Source: Vanilla planifolia
Taxonomy: Eukaryota; Streptophyta; Magnoliopsida; Asparagales; Orchidaceae
NCBI GenBank assembly: GCA_023846275.1
Contig: JAIUJO010000189.1
Location: 657,771 to 721,770, forward strand
Direction: 5' to 3'
DNA length: 64,000 bases
The position numbers and the translations under genes were made by a program. Below the pieces are notes generated by a model. That model ran no database searches and was not told the DNA's origin. It saw nothing but the letters and a program-made list of their open reading frames with translations. The stretch's first letter is position 1. Each line of letters starts with the position of its first letter. Positions 1 through 10,779 of the stretch are shown here, piece by piece.

Positions 1-828
1 AAATATATTATGCAAGGTATCAATATTAGCTTTTTAGCTATAATTTTGCACTTCTTATTTTTTATAGAAATATCATTTATATTTTTTTTTCTGAACCTTT
101 TCAAACCTGACTTAGTTCTCCTTCTATTTTTTTCTCAAACCTAGCCTTGTCATCACTTTACTTCATCCTTATACCCTAAGGCTATTATCATTGTCACTAC
201 TTTCAACAATCCAAGCTAATTCCCACCCAAACAAATCTTATTATCTCTACTAATTTTAAGAACATTATTTTTTATCTTCTAAGCTCATCCCAAAACTTCT
301 ATAGCTATTATATATTCTCTTATTATGTACACTTATTGATCAAATGCCAGACAATGAATGTTATTTTGAGTGTTATCTTTCTCCTTCTTATATACACGAA
401 GATCTTATTAAAGATGTTCTTTCTTTTTTTCTAATGATATATTAAAACTTATGAGCTGTCTATACCTAAAAGAGCTATATTCTTTTGCTTATCTTGAGCT
501 TACACATGTTATTCTTATAGATGAGATAATTATATTTTATTGAACCAATGTCTCGTTCATTTTATAAATGTATCTATATTATTAATATGTTTGACAACCT
601 TTTTTTAATTTAAGTCTTACAAATGATGTGTTTTTGTAATACAAGAAATTGATATAATCAAAATTTAGTTAGAGTAAGTAAAATTGCATAAAAATCCTAT
701 TTTATTATAATTTTGGATCAACATTGGGCTAATATACTAAATTAATTTATAAGTTTAGTTATGCGTTAGGACTAGTCCAAGATTTTAATTCTTCATAATT
801 TATGTTATTAAAAAAAATACCACTATAA
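1..828 (+). repeat. Left arm of a long inverted repeat
   Basis: This stretch matches the reverse complement of 16,019-16,745 along its whole length, with scattered substitutions and indels. The outer end here (gcaaggtatcaatattagc) pairs with gctaatattgataccttgc at about 16,710-16,730. The inner end (gaattaaaatc region, ccactata) pairs with tatagtgg at 16,020. The left arm carries about 110 bp at 479-588 that the right arm lacks. It may continue left of the window. No coding potential was seen. It could be the terminal repeat of a large foldback-type element or the trace of an inverted duplication. Confidence 0.85.
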
Positions 829-857
829 AGCCTTAGAGCAAGGTTTGAGACAAAGTT

Positions 858-2267
858 TGGAGTAAAATGGGTGTACAAGACAAAGTTTGGAGCTGATGGG
901 AGTGTTCAAAAACATAAAGCCATGTTAGTTGCAAAGGGTTATTCTAAAAAATATCGAGCTGATTATGAAGAAACATTTTCACTCATTGCAAGGTTTGAGA
1001 CCATCTGGTTACTGTTAGCTTTAGTAGCTCAATTAAAGCAACAAGTATACCGATTAGATGTCAAATCCACATTCCTTAATGGTGATTTAATGGAGGAAGT
1101 GTATGGTTAACAACTTAAAGGCTTCAAGGCTGAAGGAAAAGTAGATTGGGTATACAAATTGAATAAAGCCCTGTATGGCCTAAAATAGGCTCCAAGGGCT
1201 TGGTATAGCAAAATTGATTCTCATTTTCTGAAATCTAGATTTGAAAGAAGCAAAAATAAGAAGAATTTATATGTGAAAAGATAGGGATCAGATGTACTAC
1301 TAGTGGTGTGCTTGTATCTAGATGACATTATATACATGGGGACTATTCAGGAGCTAATTCTACAGTTCAGACAGTACATGTTATAGTAGTTTTAACTTAC
1401 TGATCTTGGCAAGATGCATTACTTTCTTTGGCTCAAAGTAGAACAAGAGGGAGGGAACATATTCATCTCACAAAGAAAGTATGCAAGAGATCTCTTGAAG
1501 AAATTTGGGTTAAATGGTTGTAATTCTGTTCCAACACCAATGAACCCAAATGAAAAATTGATGGCAGACGATGGGACTGAAGCAGCAGATCCTACTCGGT
1601 TTAGAAGCCTAATTGGAGGTTTGATGTATCTAATGCACACTAGACTTGAAATTGCATATCCAGTTGTAGTTCCAAGATTTAAGAAAAATCCAACAAAACA
1701 ACACTTTGGTGTAGCAAAGTGAATCCTTCCATACATTACTGGTACTTATACCCATGGACTTTTGTTTACAACATCAGATTCACCATCTTTGGTAGGATAC
1801 AGTGATAGTGATTGGGTTGGGTGTGTTGAAGATTGAAGAAGCAAATCTGGGCATACATTTATCTTTGGCAACAATGCAATCTATTGGAGTTCAAAGAAAC
1901 AGACCACTATTGCATTATCAACATCAGAAGCAGAATATAATGCAGTATGCATAGCAGCATGTTAGGGATTCTAGTTAAGGCCTTTACTAGCCGAAACAAA
2001 TTAAGAGCAGAACCAAGAAACTATTGTTTATTGTGATAACCAGTCAACCATTGCAGTTGCCAAAAATCCTATACATCACAATAGAACCAAGTATACCGAC
2101 ATTCAAATGCACTTTATGAGGGTGCTAATTGAGAAGGGTGAAATTGAACTACAGTATGTTGGGATTGAAGATCAGATAGTAGATGTTCTGATTAAAGCTT
2201 TACCAAGAAGCAAATTTGAATACTTTTGAGAAAAGTTGGGTGTAGTGAAGTTTGAATTAAGGGACAG
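858..2267 (+). pseudogene. Ty1-copia reverse transcriptase-RNase H remnant, copy A
   Basis: This is the broken 3' part of a copia pol gene. Reading in pieces, I see the start of the RT domain (VKWVYKTKFGADGS at about 860-900), then QVYRLDVKSTFLNGDLMEEV, the YGLK-APRAW block, the YVDD box changed to YLDD at about 1,315-1,330, and the linker SLIGGLMYL. RNase H follows with VGYSDSDWVGC, SSKKQTTIALSTSEAEYNA and the C-terminal IVYCDNQSTIA. Integrase, protease and gag are absent, so it is truncated at its 5' end next to the inverted arm. It has many stops, including TAG at 1186-1188, TAG at 1972-1974 and TGA at 2227-2229. These three recur in copy B at 12,075, 12,862 and 13,118. It ends directly at the LTR. 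Confidence 0.93.
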
Positions 2268-2530
2268 TGTTAGAAATTGATTCAAACGTGTCAAACTGTC
2301 AAATGTGTCAGTCAACCGTGTCAAACGGTTTTGCTTTGTCCCAACTGCGTTAGTGGGTTAGTCAGTTGGCTTAATTAGTGGCACCTTAATGAAGTTTGTT
2401 ATTCTTATTTTTGCACTATTTAAAACATGTATTTAATCCCAGGTTAAACAATGAAAATTGAAGTAGTTTATTTTATTATTTCCACTTGCCTTCGTCTTCC
2501 ACCTTAGGGTTTGGAATCGAAACACTAACA
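2268..2530 (+). repeat. 3' LTR of copia copy A
   Basis: This 263-bp LTR begins TGTTAGAAATTG and ends AACACTAACA, with short inverted ends TGTTAG/CTAACA. It follows a purine-rich tract (aattaagggacag) that matches the polypurine tract expected just upstream of a 3' LTR. Inside it has repeated gtgtcaaac-type motifs near 2,285-2,330. The matching 5' LTR is not in the window. The LTR of copy B (13,159-13,433) is clearly the same family. Confidence 0.88.
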
Positions 2531-2618
2531 GGCTCCTCTGCTTCTTGCTTAAGCCGTGGCCTGGCTCCTCTGCTTCTTCCTCCTACCGGGCCTGCTGTGG
2601 CCCAGCTCTGATACAAAT

Positions 2619-2880
2619 TGTTAGGGTTTGGAAAATAAACCCTAAGGTGGAAGAGAATGAAGCGCCTGGTTGTGTTACCAGGAAAAATAAAAAATAAATT
2701 GCAAATTTCATTAATTAATCACAAGAAAATTACACACTTAAATAGACTAATGCACGTTTAACAAACGCCTAACAAACAACACTAAATACGCCAACCTACT
2801 AACACACTAACCCACTATCCCAACTGAAATACTGCATATCTGTTTTGAATGGTTTGACTGCTTTGAATCAAACTCTAACA
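2619..2880 (-). repeat. Related solo LTR in opposite orientation, copy A
   Basis: Read on the minus strand this is a diverged relative of the LTR at 2,268-2,530. On the plus strand it starts TGTTAGGGTTTGG, continues ccctaaggtggaag (the reverse complement of cttccaccttaggg at the end of the forward LTR) and ends gaatcaaactctaaca. It is separated from the forward LTR by 88 bp that contain a repeated ggctcctctgcttctt motif. No pol sequence adjoins it, so it looks like a solo LTR. The forward/reverse pair could form a long imperfect hairpin in a transcript. Confidence 0.8.
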
Positions 2881-5102
2881 TACTCAAGCTCCTTTGCTGG
2901 CCATATCCTTTATAGTGAAGCCTCCTAGGCCAACGATCCCAATCAGTCCAATTCTAGACTTTTTTTCGTATGTTTTTCTTGACATAATTTTCTATGGGTC
3001 ACAAGGTGTTTCATCATCGACCCTGTTGGTGTGTTCTGTAACTTTCATTTTATGTTACTCTTCTATTCTAACAAGAAAGAGAGGTGTCAATAGAGAAAGA
3101 ATGTGGCCAAAAAAAAAACTAACAAAATTGAAGGAACCTAGGGCTTTTTTCTTGAAATGAAACATAGTAGAAGTCAATAACTCAAAAGCTAAGATACCAT
3201 GAAGATCATTAGCACCACTTCAAGTTGCAAGAGAGCGGACTGAACTTCCTGCATCAATCAAGGATACACGACAAAAGGAATTACACGACTTGTGTAACAA
3301 GATGCTCCTTGAGCTTGACGCATGACACTTCAGGTTTGATCATAAAGACTTTTGATCCAAACTAACGAGAAGCTCTGAGTGCTCAGAAAAAATTTCCCCT
3401 ACGAGGGCCCTTTCCTATCTTGTGAAACCAATAAACTGATCAAAGCTAAAACTACAACCAAGAGGGTAAAAGTAGAGAGGGTAAAAGTAGAAAGTCACCT
3501 CTCAACCCCTTTTCCTAATTCCTGATCCTCTAACATTGAGAATCTGCCACATTATTCTCTTCTCTCTGACTAATTTAGACAATTTCTTCATCAAGTCATT
3601 GAGACTTTGAGGTTAGCAAATAGGGAGTCCACTCTCCGTTCATTGGTCCTCGATAGCCTCAAGGCGATATTCAATCTCAGAGTCAATTATCACGATGCTT
3701 GCTTGAGTTGACTCTTGTTAAGAGAAAAAGATTTTATTTCCTTGGTTATCGGGTGTCAAGAATATAGCTGAGTTTTATTGAAATGTGGCAAAAGAAAGGA
3801 AAATCCATGGACCGATCCCATCGTCTCCACCGCGGAGCCTAGAAGAAAGAAAGAGACTAAACTGGCCTATTCAAGAAAGGTCAAATAAAAAAGAAATAAA
3901 GATCGAATTTTTTAAAATTTTATTTGTTTTATGGTAAAAAATTAAATTCATCTCTAGAAGGGCAAGAGCCTCCTTTTCTTCTATGCCTCAATTCTTGGTC
4001 CGTTTCTTCCAATGAAGCATTTCTATGACTAGCTCTTTTTGAACTATAAGGGCTTGGGTGCACTTGATAGCTCAGCCTGAGGGCCTCTCGTTTGGATTCT
4101 TCTTCTAAAAATATTGCACTTTCGGCACCTATGAGTTGCAGATGCCCATGCTTTTATTCGAACAAGGGGTTAGAAGTGAATTATGAGTCGGACCAATATG
4201 CGCTTCTCAATACCCCTTCTTCGTCCCTCAGGAAAGAGAAGGTCAAAGACATTCCATAAGCTAATTGCGAGTCTCGCTTGATCACAGTGTTCAGGTATCC
4301 TCTTTATCGAGAGGTTTCTGCTTCCTTGCCCAGTGCTAAGCATTGGTATGCCTTTGCTTTTCTTTACAATGCATTTTTTTCGGTCAAAGATGTTCTTTTT
4401 TTACATTTATTGTGATTTTTTTCACAAATATCAATGTTTGAATTGTCTCGTTACTTCAAATAAATCTATTTATGTTTTTTCTGCTGTGCAAAAATGAGAT
4501 ATGCATTTGTCTTTTCTTAATGGATGACCTTCAAAACCCTTGCATGATCAAAGTCTAAAACTAGATTCCATGTAGGGGGAATAACTGTAGAAGTGATTCA
4601 CACCTCAAGCTAGTTAGTATAAGGAAAGACTACTTCATTAGAAGCTGATGAGATACGCAACGAAACAGATTCTATCAAATAGCATGTTGAGTGGAATAAG
4701 CGGTCTATAGTAGGCTCGACCGAAGGAAAAAGGTCCTGAAGATGATTGCTAACCATAGGCTTTAGAAGTTCGCCAAGGGGAGCCCTCCATCCAATATCCA
4801 ATTCTGATCAGAGGCCAACTCGTTCGGCATACAATTTCAGCATGCTTTCTTCCGCCCATTCCAGGACTATTTGTGAATGTGTTTCACCATTATGGGAATG
4901 GGATCAGTCCAACACAGCTTGATCATGCTAGAGTCTGGAAGTGTAAGATGATCTGTAGTCAGTCAAAAGGAAAAGAACACGACAGATGGCTACTCTCCTT
5001 GATCACTTTAAGACGCTCATGGCTACTGCTCATGCTGCTAACCTAGATATAGCAACATCAATTAAAGAAATCTCCCTTTTTGTCTTTGAGAAGTTCCCCC
5101 AA
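2881..5102. other. Organelle-like segment of the duplicated unit, copy A
   Basis: This segment has no intact gene. It is less AT-rich than its surroundings and reads like plant mitochondrial intergenic DNA (for example around 3,800-3,840 and 3,960-4,330). That is my impression of the style, not a match I can prove. It is repeated in the same order at 13,767-15,970 with roughly 10 percent differences. Several short open frames occur, such as MATLLDHFKTLMATAHAA from 4,986, but the same place in copy B is cut by a stop. The minus-strand frame at 4,610-4,801 is also unrecognised. It could equally be part of an unrecognised transposon. Confidence 0.45.
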
Positions 5103-7450
5103 AGGCCCTTGGGCGAAGTGCGATACGTGAAAAAACTCTCAAAATTTTTTTTCCTTTTTGGCAATAAGGAAACAATCAGTTTATTTCTATCTATTGAAAA
5201 AACAAAAAGCATCAATAGAAATTATTATTCTTTTGCATTTGGCGATCGGATAACATTTGATTTGATATATTCGAGAATATGGCCTTCTTTTTGGGTTTCA
5301 GAGGCAGAAAAGCCTGTCCCTTATGTAGAATATTCTTTTTCTTTCTTCACTTTTTATTTTTTCCAACACTTTTGGTGTCTTTGCGGTTTTGCTTTCACGT
5401 TGATTTTGGGCCTGAAGTATCTTAACTAGAAGTGAAAAGTAATTGTTTGCTTCAAACAGACAGTTGGCAACACGGAAGGCGCCTCAGCTCGCATCCAACA
5501 AGTCTTGTTCAGGTACTGCCAAGGTAGGCAGTTCCTCTATTCCGCCTATCTTAAGGGGATCAACGATGGCTTAGCACATACTTATATGGGTGCTCATCAA
5601 TTGGAAATATATAAGCAGTTAGAATCTAAGACCCGTCCTCAGTTCGGATTACAAGCTGCACGGTGACGAAGAATCAAAGTATCACTATATTTGGGTGAAA
5701 ATGAAAATTTTGGTTGGGGATTCCGTAAATTGAGCTATCTTTATAGTGTGCCCTTTGACTTTGAAAGTGAAATTCGATGAAAAAAGACATTATGGAGCGA
5801 GAAACTTTGAAGGTCAACAGTTTGACCAGAACTTCTCCTTACCAATCGGCAGGCATGATTGGAAGAGATGCCTCACCCTGCCCCTGACTGCTTGGTGGGC
5901 CTACCCTACCATATGCCAACCTGGACTTGAACTAGAGACCTCTCCCGTGAAGTATCATATTGTTGATGATCCAACCAATTGGGAGAGAATCAATAGATAC
6001 TTAGAGGGTGAGGGTCGGAGCAAGGATTCTTTGAGTCCAATAAGGGATTACAAGGAAGGTCTCAGTCGTAAGTTCTCTTGACGAAGGAAGGTACAGAAGG
6101 ATTTGATTCTGAATAAAGGCTAGCAAGTCAACCAAGCAAGCAGTTTTCTTTTGTTCGTTCCTTGTCAGGAGATGTTCCATTCTTCCCATAGGTATGGGAA
6201 TGTCTTTGTCAAACCAAAATAGAAACAACACTTCTTCACCATCAAGGGGAAAACATCTATAAAAAGTCTGCCCTATGGGGCTAAGTAATGCATCCCATCT
6301 CCTTCGCACTCCTAGATCTTGGTGCTGTCATGCCATCCACAAACATTCCAGAAGAAGATGCTCGATTGTCATTTTTAGAAATATATTGAGTATTCATAAG
6401 TTTTTAAATAGATCAAAGTCTCAAAAAAATATAAGAAAAAAAGAAGAAAAAGTGAAGAAAGAAAAAGAAGATTTTGATATTTATTCAAGAAGTACCACTC
6501 ATGTGATAATGTATAAAGATACTGAGGAGAAGTCTCCTATTACACGGCTCAAAAACTCTGCTTGGGGTGGGTGGGGATACCTATTCTTCGTCGGCGATAC
6601 AGGGAGTGAAGGGGACCTGGGTTTGCTGCATGGACTTCCTATGCATTTCCAAATGGAACCCAGCTCAGCTCCGTCGAGCATGAAGGATGTGAGTCGATAG
6701 CCAAGCCATTTATGGTTGATCAGCTGGAGTTTGCTGGTTCTGTGCCTGCTTCAATCAAATCAATCGTCCTTCTTTCCTTTCGTGAGTACGAAAACTTCAT
6801 CACGAGTTTCCTATTCCACTTTCTATTTTTATAAAACAGTTTTTTGTGTCAGTTTTAATTTGAACTCCGCTCGGGTTCCAGAATCCTTATCCTCCTTGTT
6901 TTCGTTTTTTTCGTGGCCTTCTCCGAAGTTTCTTCAAACCAAAAAGATGAAGAACTGGTTTTTTTTATGTGGAAACCCATTTCTTTGACTGGTTTATGGA
7001 AAAAGGAAAAAGATTGTGACCACTCTCGTAGTTCTCGTTTTCGAGTGCGATTTCTATGTTATGTATGGCTGTGCAAACAAAACCCAGGGTGGAAGTGCCA
7101 GCGGTGCAATAAGCACCACCTACATTTGGTTTGACTACATAGAGTGTGATACGACTAGATGTAAATAAGGAGTGAGCATTGTCAGTAGATCTGTGTCTGG
7201 AAACTCGGGATAATTTCGGTTCTTACTACTTTCATGAGTGCCTCTATTCACCGCTTCATTTTCATGGTCACTGCTAACCAGGTTGCTCAATATTTTGTGC
7301 TCTTGCTATAGTTAATCGATCTTCTTCTTTGCAGAGCTTCATCAAAGGTTTTCTTTAAGAATATCCTTGTATACAAAAGATTCTTCTACAACAAAACTAA
7401 AAAGACCTCTCAAGTACAAGGATAACTTCAAAACAACATACCTCACATCT
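5103..7450. other. Organelle-like sequence without a recognised gene
   Basis: This stretch continues copy A beyond the duplicated unit and has no counterpart in copy B. A continuous frame from about 5,458 to 5,648 reads like protein (QTVGNTEGASARIQQVLF and onward). It stops at TGA near 5,649 and continues in frame to about 5,780 (GENENFGWGFRKLSYLYSV). I do not recognise it. Other open frames at 5,746-6,081 and 6,275-6,988 have no familiar motif. The moderate GC content and style suggest mitochondrial origin, that is, a nuclear insertion of organelle DNA, but no known mitochondrial gene was recognised. Confidence 0.4.
5850..5995 (-). mobile_element. Possible tRNA-derived SINE fragment
   Basis: On the minus strand, agttcaagtcc at about 5,922-5,932 resembles the RNA polymerase III B box of tRNA genes. 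It lies downstream of a possible weak A-box-like stretch (ccaattggttggatc near 5,970-5,985) and upstream of a gtagggtaggcccacc segment. The order and spacing are those of tRNA-derived plant SINEs. There is no full tRNA fold, no tail that I can define and no second copy in the window, so this is only a suggestion. Confidence 0.22.
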
Positions 7451-7456
7451 CTTATA

Positions 7457-9094
7457 CACTCATACTGAAGGATTGTTCAACCTTCTCCTCTTCACTGCTG
7501 CACAACTCTGAGAATTTGATCCTTCACAAGCTGTGGTTTCAGCACTAGTGTAGCTTAGGCATGTGACATCCAGAACGCCTACTGGAGTTTGTGGTGCCTT
7601 GGAAACCAAAGAACTCCTCATCTCCACCAGCCGCATGTCTTGTATTACTTCATAGCATTTCATTAGTTTGTCCTACACTGAACAAAGGAATCAGAATTCC
7701 AAAGCATATATCGTTTGAAATATATAGCATGTAGTAGATTACCTTCTCCATGTAGGCACAACAATTCAAGACGTTGTCTATTAACAGTTTGTTAGCATTA
7801 CCCAAGACAGCAAGTGCAACAGCAGCAGCATCCTCTGAAGGCTTGAATTATATATGACAATTTTCTGCATTGATGTTTACATAAAAGGATTAGAAGAGCT
7901 CACTTTTGATTTCCAAATGATTCCATAACAACAGAATGAAGCAAACTAACCTCTAAATGTATTTAAAATTAGCTCAATGCAATATTTGATTTCAAATTTT
8001 TTTGGGGGACTGCCATTACTTAACTTATGGACAAAGTAGTCCATAAAGGAGAAAGGTGTCATAGAATGCATTCTCTATTCAATTGTGCTCAGTACCAAAA
8101 GCTCCATCCTTTGAATAATCTTTGCCTCAAATATATACTTGGCATTGCTGATCTATATAATGCACCGAGTAAAATGTAGCAATTAGGAGAAAAAATAGCA
8201 TTCAAGAAGAAGGTTTGCCTATAGATCAAGAGATAAGGGGACTTCAATTTCCTCAATCTTGGCAACAAAACATAGGCAGGCAATGACTAGCAATTGGGTC
8301 ATCCAAGCTTTCCCGTTCTACACAAACAAATTGAAATCGCTTTATTATTGACGATTGAAAGAAGATAAATTCCAGTTGCATTGAGACATTTGTGCAAGTA
8401 TTCAACATATAGATCCCAACAAACTCATATGGCATGTTTCTTACTGAGAGCTCATATGCAGAGAGGAAGTGACTAGATAATTTAAAAAAGATAAGTAGGC
8501 ACTCATAGGCCGAAAGCTGTAATAGGCATGAACCTGCAAATGTGCATCCCAAATCCATTCCATCAACCATAGAGGAGCAAAGCAAAAGTGTTGAGAAGGA
8601 TAAAAGAAATCAGATAAAGAGAAATGTGGTTACATCTTTTACAAGAAGCAGTTTGATGCCAACTAAAAGATAAATCATGTGCAGAATATGCTAAAAAATA
8701 CTAACATAGAGGAACTGTAACCGTCCAAGAAGATAAAAATAATTGAAAAAGGGGGATAACAAAAAGATGAATCCACCTTCAGAATCTAATCGACGGCATT
8801 CTTTCTTACGGATATGTCCAAAGAACCTCTCATCAACCGCTGGGCATATTCCTTTGTCGGAGTATGCTCAGATTCTTTCTTTAGCAAGGCAAATAGAAAT
8901 CCTTCGGAGTACGATATGCAAAGAAAGAAGGGATCCCTGAAAAAAGAAGTCTTTTTCTCTCATATTATTCCAAGCCCACTCCATTGAGCTTTTCGATTGA
9001 TGCCCAGCTCCTTATCCTCGTCAAAAACAAGGATGCTGTTGTTATCCTCGGTGCATAAAAGGATGGAAGATGCGTAGTCGCAACTAACTCCCAT
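7457..9094 (-). pseudogene. D-type cyclin pseudogene (CYCD2/CYCD4-like), six exons
   Basis: D-type cyclins activate CDKA to drive G1/S entry. Exons on the minus strand are about 9094-8777, 8533-8445, 8317-8219, 8152-7951, 7864-7743 and 7672-7457. Exon 1 starts MGVSCDYASSILLCTEDNNS and ends LDISVRKNAVD-stop-I, where the family has DWI. Exon 2 reads VHAYYSFRPMSAYLS, then a 1-bp deletion in the NYLDRF motif, then FLSAYEL. Exon 3 has GKAWMTQLL and IEEIEVPLSLDL-stop. Exon 4 has YIFEAKIIQRMELLVLSTIE-stop-RM and TPFSFMDYFV. Exon 5 has FKPSEDAAAVALAVLGN. Exon 6 has KCYEVIQDMRL, TPVGVLDVTCLSYTS and KRRRLNNPSV. Most introns keep GT-AG; intron 3 starts GC. Stops occur in exons 1, 3, 4 and 5, and exon 1 also has a frameshift, so it is dead. 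Because the introns remain, it is not a retrocopy. Confidence 0.93.
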
Positions 9095-9272
9095 TGTAGC
9101 TGGATTGGAGATACAACAGGCATTACTTTCCTTACGGATGGAGATGTGCTCTCTTCTGCTTCTGCCATAGGTACTTCCTCTATCATAGATGAGCCCAGTG
9201 GCAGAGCCTCCCCATTGTGTGTAAGCTCTCTGGAGAAATGGAAGAGGGAAAGAGAAGAGGGAAGAATAGTGA

Positions 9273-9375
9273 TGGACAAGATAAAGACTGCTGCATATAT
9301 GGAAGAAGAAGAGTTGTTGAAGGGATGGACAGGACAAAGACTGCTGCATATATGGAAGAAGAAGAATTGCTGAAG
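9273..9375. repeat. Tandem duplication, unit about 54 bp
   Basis: Two adjacent copies of a unit beginning atggacaagataaagactgc and atggacaggacaaagactgc, each followed by tgcatatatggaagaagaag. They lie about 180 bp upstream of the start codon of the minus-strand cyclin pseudogene, so within its former 5' leader or promoter. Confidence 0.85.
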
Positions 9376-10624
9376 TGTTGGTTGTTGAAGCTTTAGGGTA
9401 ACTGAGGAGGGTGGAAAAGGAGGTGTCTTTTGTTAGAGGGATATTTAGTTAAGCCTTAAAGAAAATGATGAGTTTATTATTTGATTATGGAAATATAATT
9501 ACTCAAATCATGTAGATTTTAAATAAACTTTATAGTGTTACTGTAAAATTCTTTAGTATCTAAAACTGGACTATTGTTTGGATAATTTATGTCACATGAG
9601 ATTTAATTTAATTAGTCTTTAAAAACAAAGAAATTTTCATATATATAATCGTTAGTCTTTATGTCTAACAATTTTATTTTATCATAAAAAATCTTTAAAT
9701 TTAGTTTTATATGACTGTAAACCTTTGACCATTAATCTTTGATCCAAACAAACCTAAAATTGAGTTGGGATTAAATATCGGTTGGTTTAAAACTATTATG
9801 TTGCAATATCTTATAATATTATTTAATAATACAAATTATTTTTTCAATTTACTAGAAATTATAAACTCACATGTAAAACATAGTAGATGTTACATAAATT
9901 TGAATTAATATAAATTTTAAATATAAAGAAGTCAAAAGGTATAACAAAACATAATTTGGATGACTTTAAGTTCAAAAAGCTACAAATAACCTATTTTTAA
10001 GTATACGAATATGTTAAATATTTGTTAAAATTTTCTTTTTTCTGCTAGAATTACACATTGCTTTGTTTTTATCTTGATAAAATAAGACAAAAGAAAAAAA
10101 AGTAAAAAAAGACGACCATTTCACGGATCGTTAGATGGTGTTGCCGTTAAACGATGTGTAAAACGAAAAAGAAGATTTTGTCATCATCATTTGATTAAAG
10201 AAATTGAACAAATTAACAAAAAATAAATAAATTGAAATGTTAAACTAATCCCAAAAATAAACTTCATAGGCAACTCTACTATTAAAGTTTTTCTTGGGAA
10301 AATAAGGAGATGCCTTGTTATAATGCCAACTTTGGACTTTCCCCATGCATAGTCCTAGTCAACCAATGACTTTTTTTTTCTGATATTTAAATTTGCTATA
10401 TGCTTGAAAACAATCTTCGATCATCATTTGCTTTATCTAATTTTACATATATATAAAATATTTATTTTGAATAAGGATATTTGGATAATTTTACATAACA
10501 TATTCGATACACTTTTTAAGTTTTGCTTATTGATATTGTTTAAATGGAAAGGTATTGAATTACAAACATAAGTGGGGAATATAACCATAGGTTCGATGCT
10601 ACTTTCTAAGGCTTTCAGTTGAGC
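9376..10624. other. AT-rich spacer
   Basis: No gene, repeat or RNA was recognised here. The stretch is strongly AT-rich with short homopolymer runs, and no open frame has family motifs. Confidence 0.6.
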
Positions 10625-10725
10625 CAAAAAAAAATTATTGTTGAAGAACATGGCATGAAAGAATATTTCATTTTTTTACAGTGGTATTCTTTTTTTAATA
10701 ACAGCAATTATGAAGAATTAAAACC
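10625..10725 (+). repeat. Third, partial copy of the inverted-repeat inner end
   Basis: The 100 bp from aaaattattgttgaagaa through gaagaattaaaac match 15,973-16,063 in direct orientation. The inner part also matches 780-828 in inverted orientation. It sits immediately before copia copy B. Copy B together with its organelle-like tail is therefore bracketed by direct repeats of this sequence. Confidence 0.8.
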
Positions 10726-10779
10726 ACACTTGAATTAGTTCACACAAATTTATGTGGTCTAATGGAGACTGAGTCCCTT

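Noticed and set aside
5635-5665. Short similarity to small-subunit rRNA (cagttcggatta...gctgc)
   Set aside because: Only about 20 bases resemble a conserved rRNA segment and the flanks do not continue the rRNA sequence.
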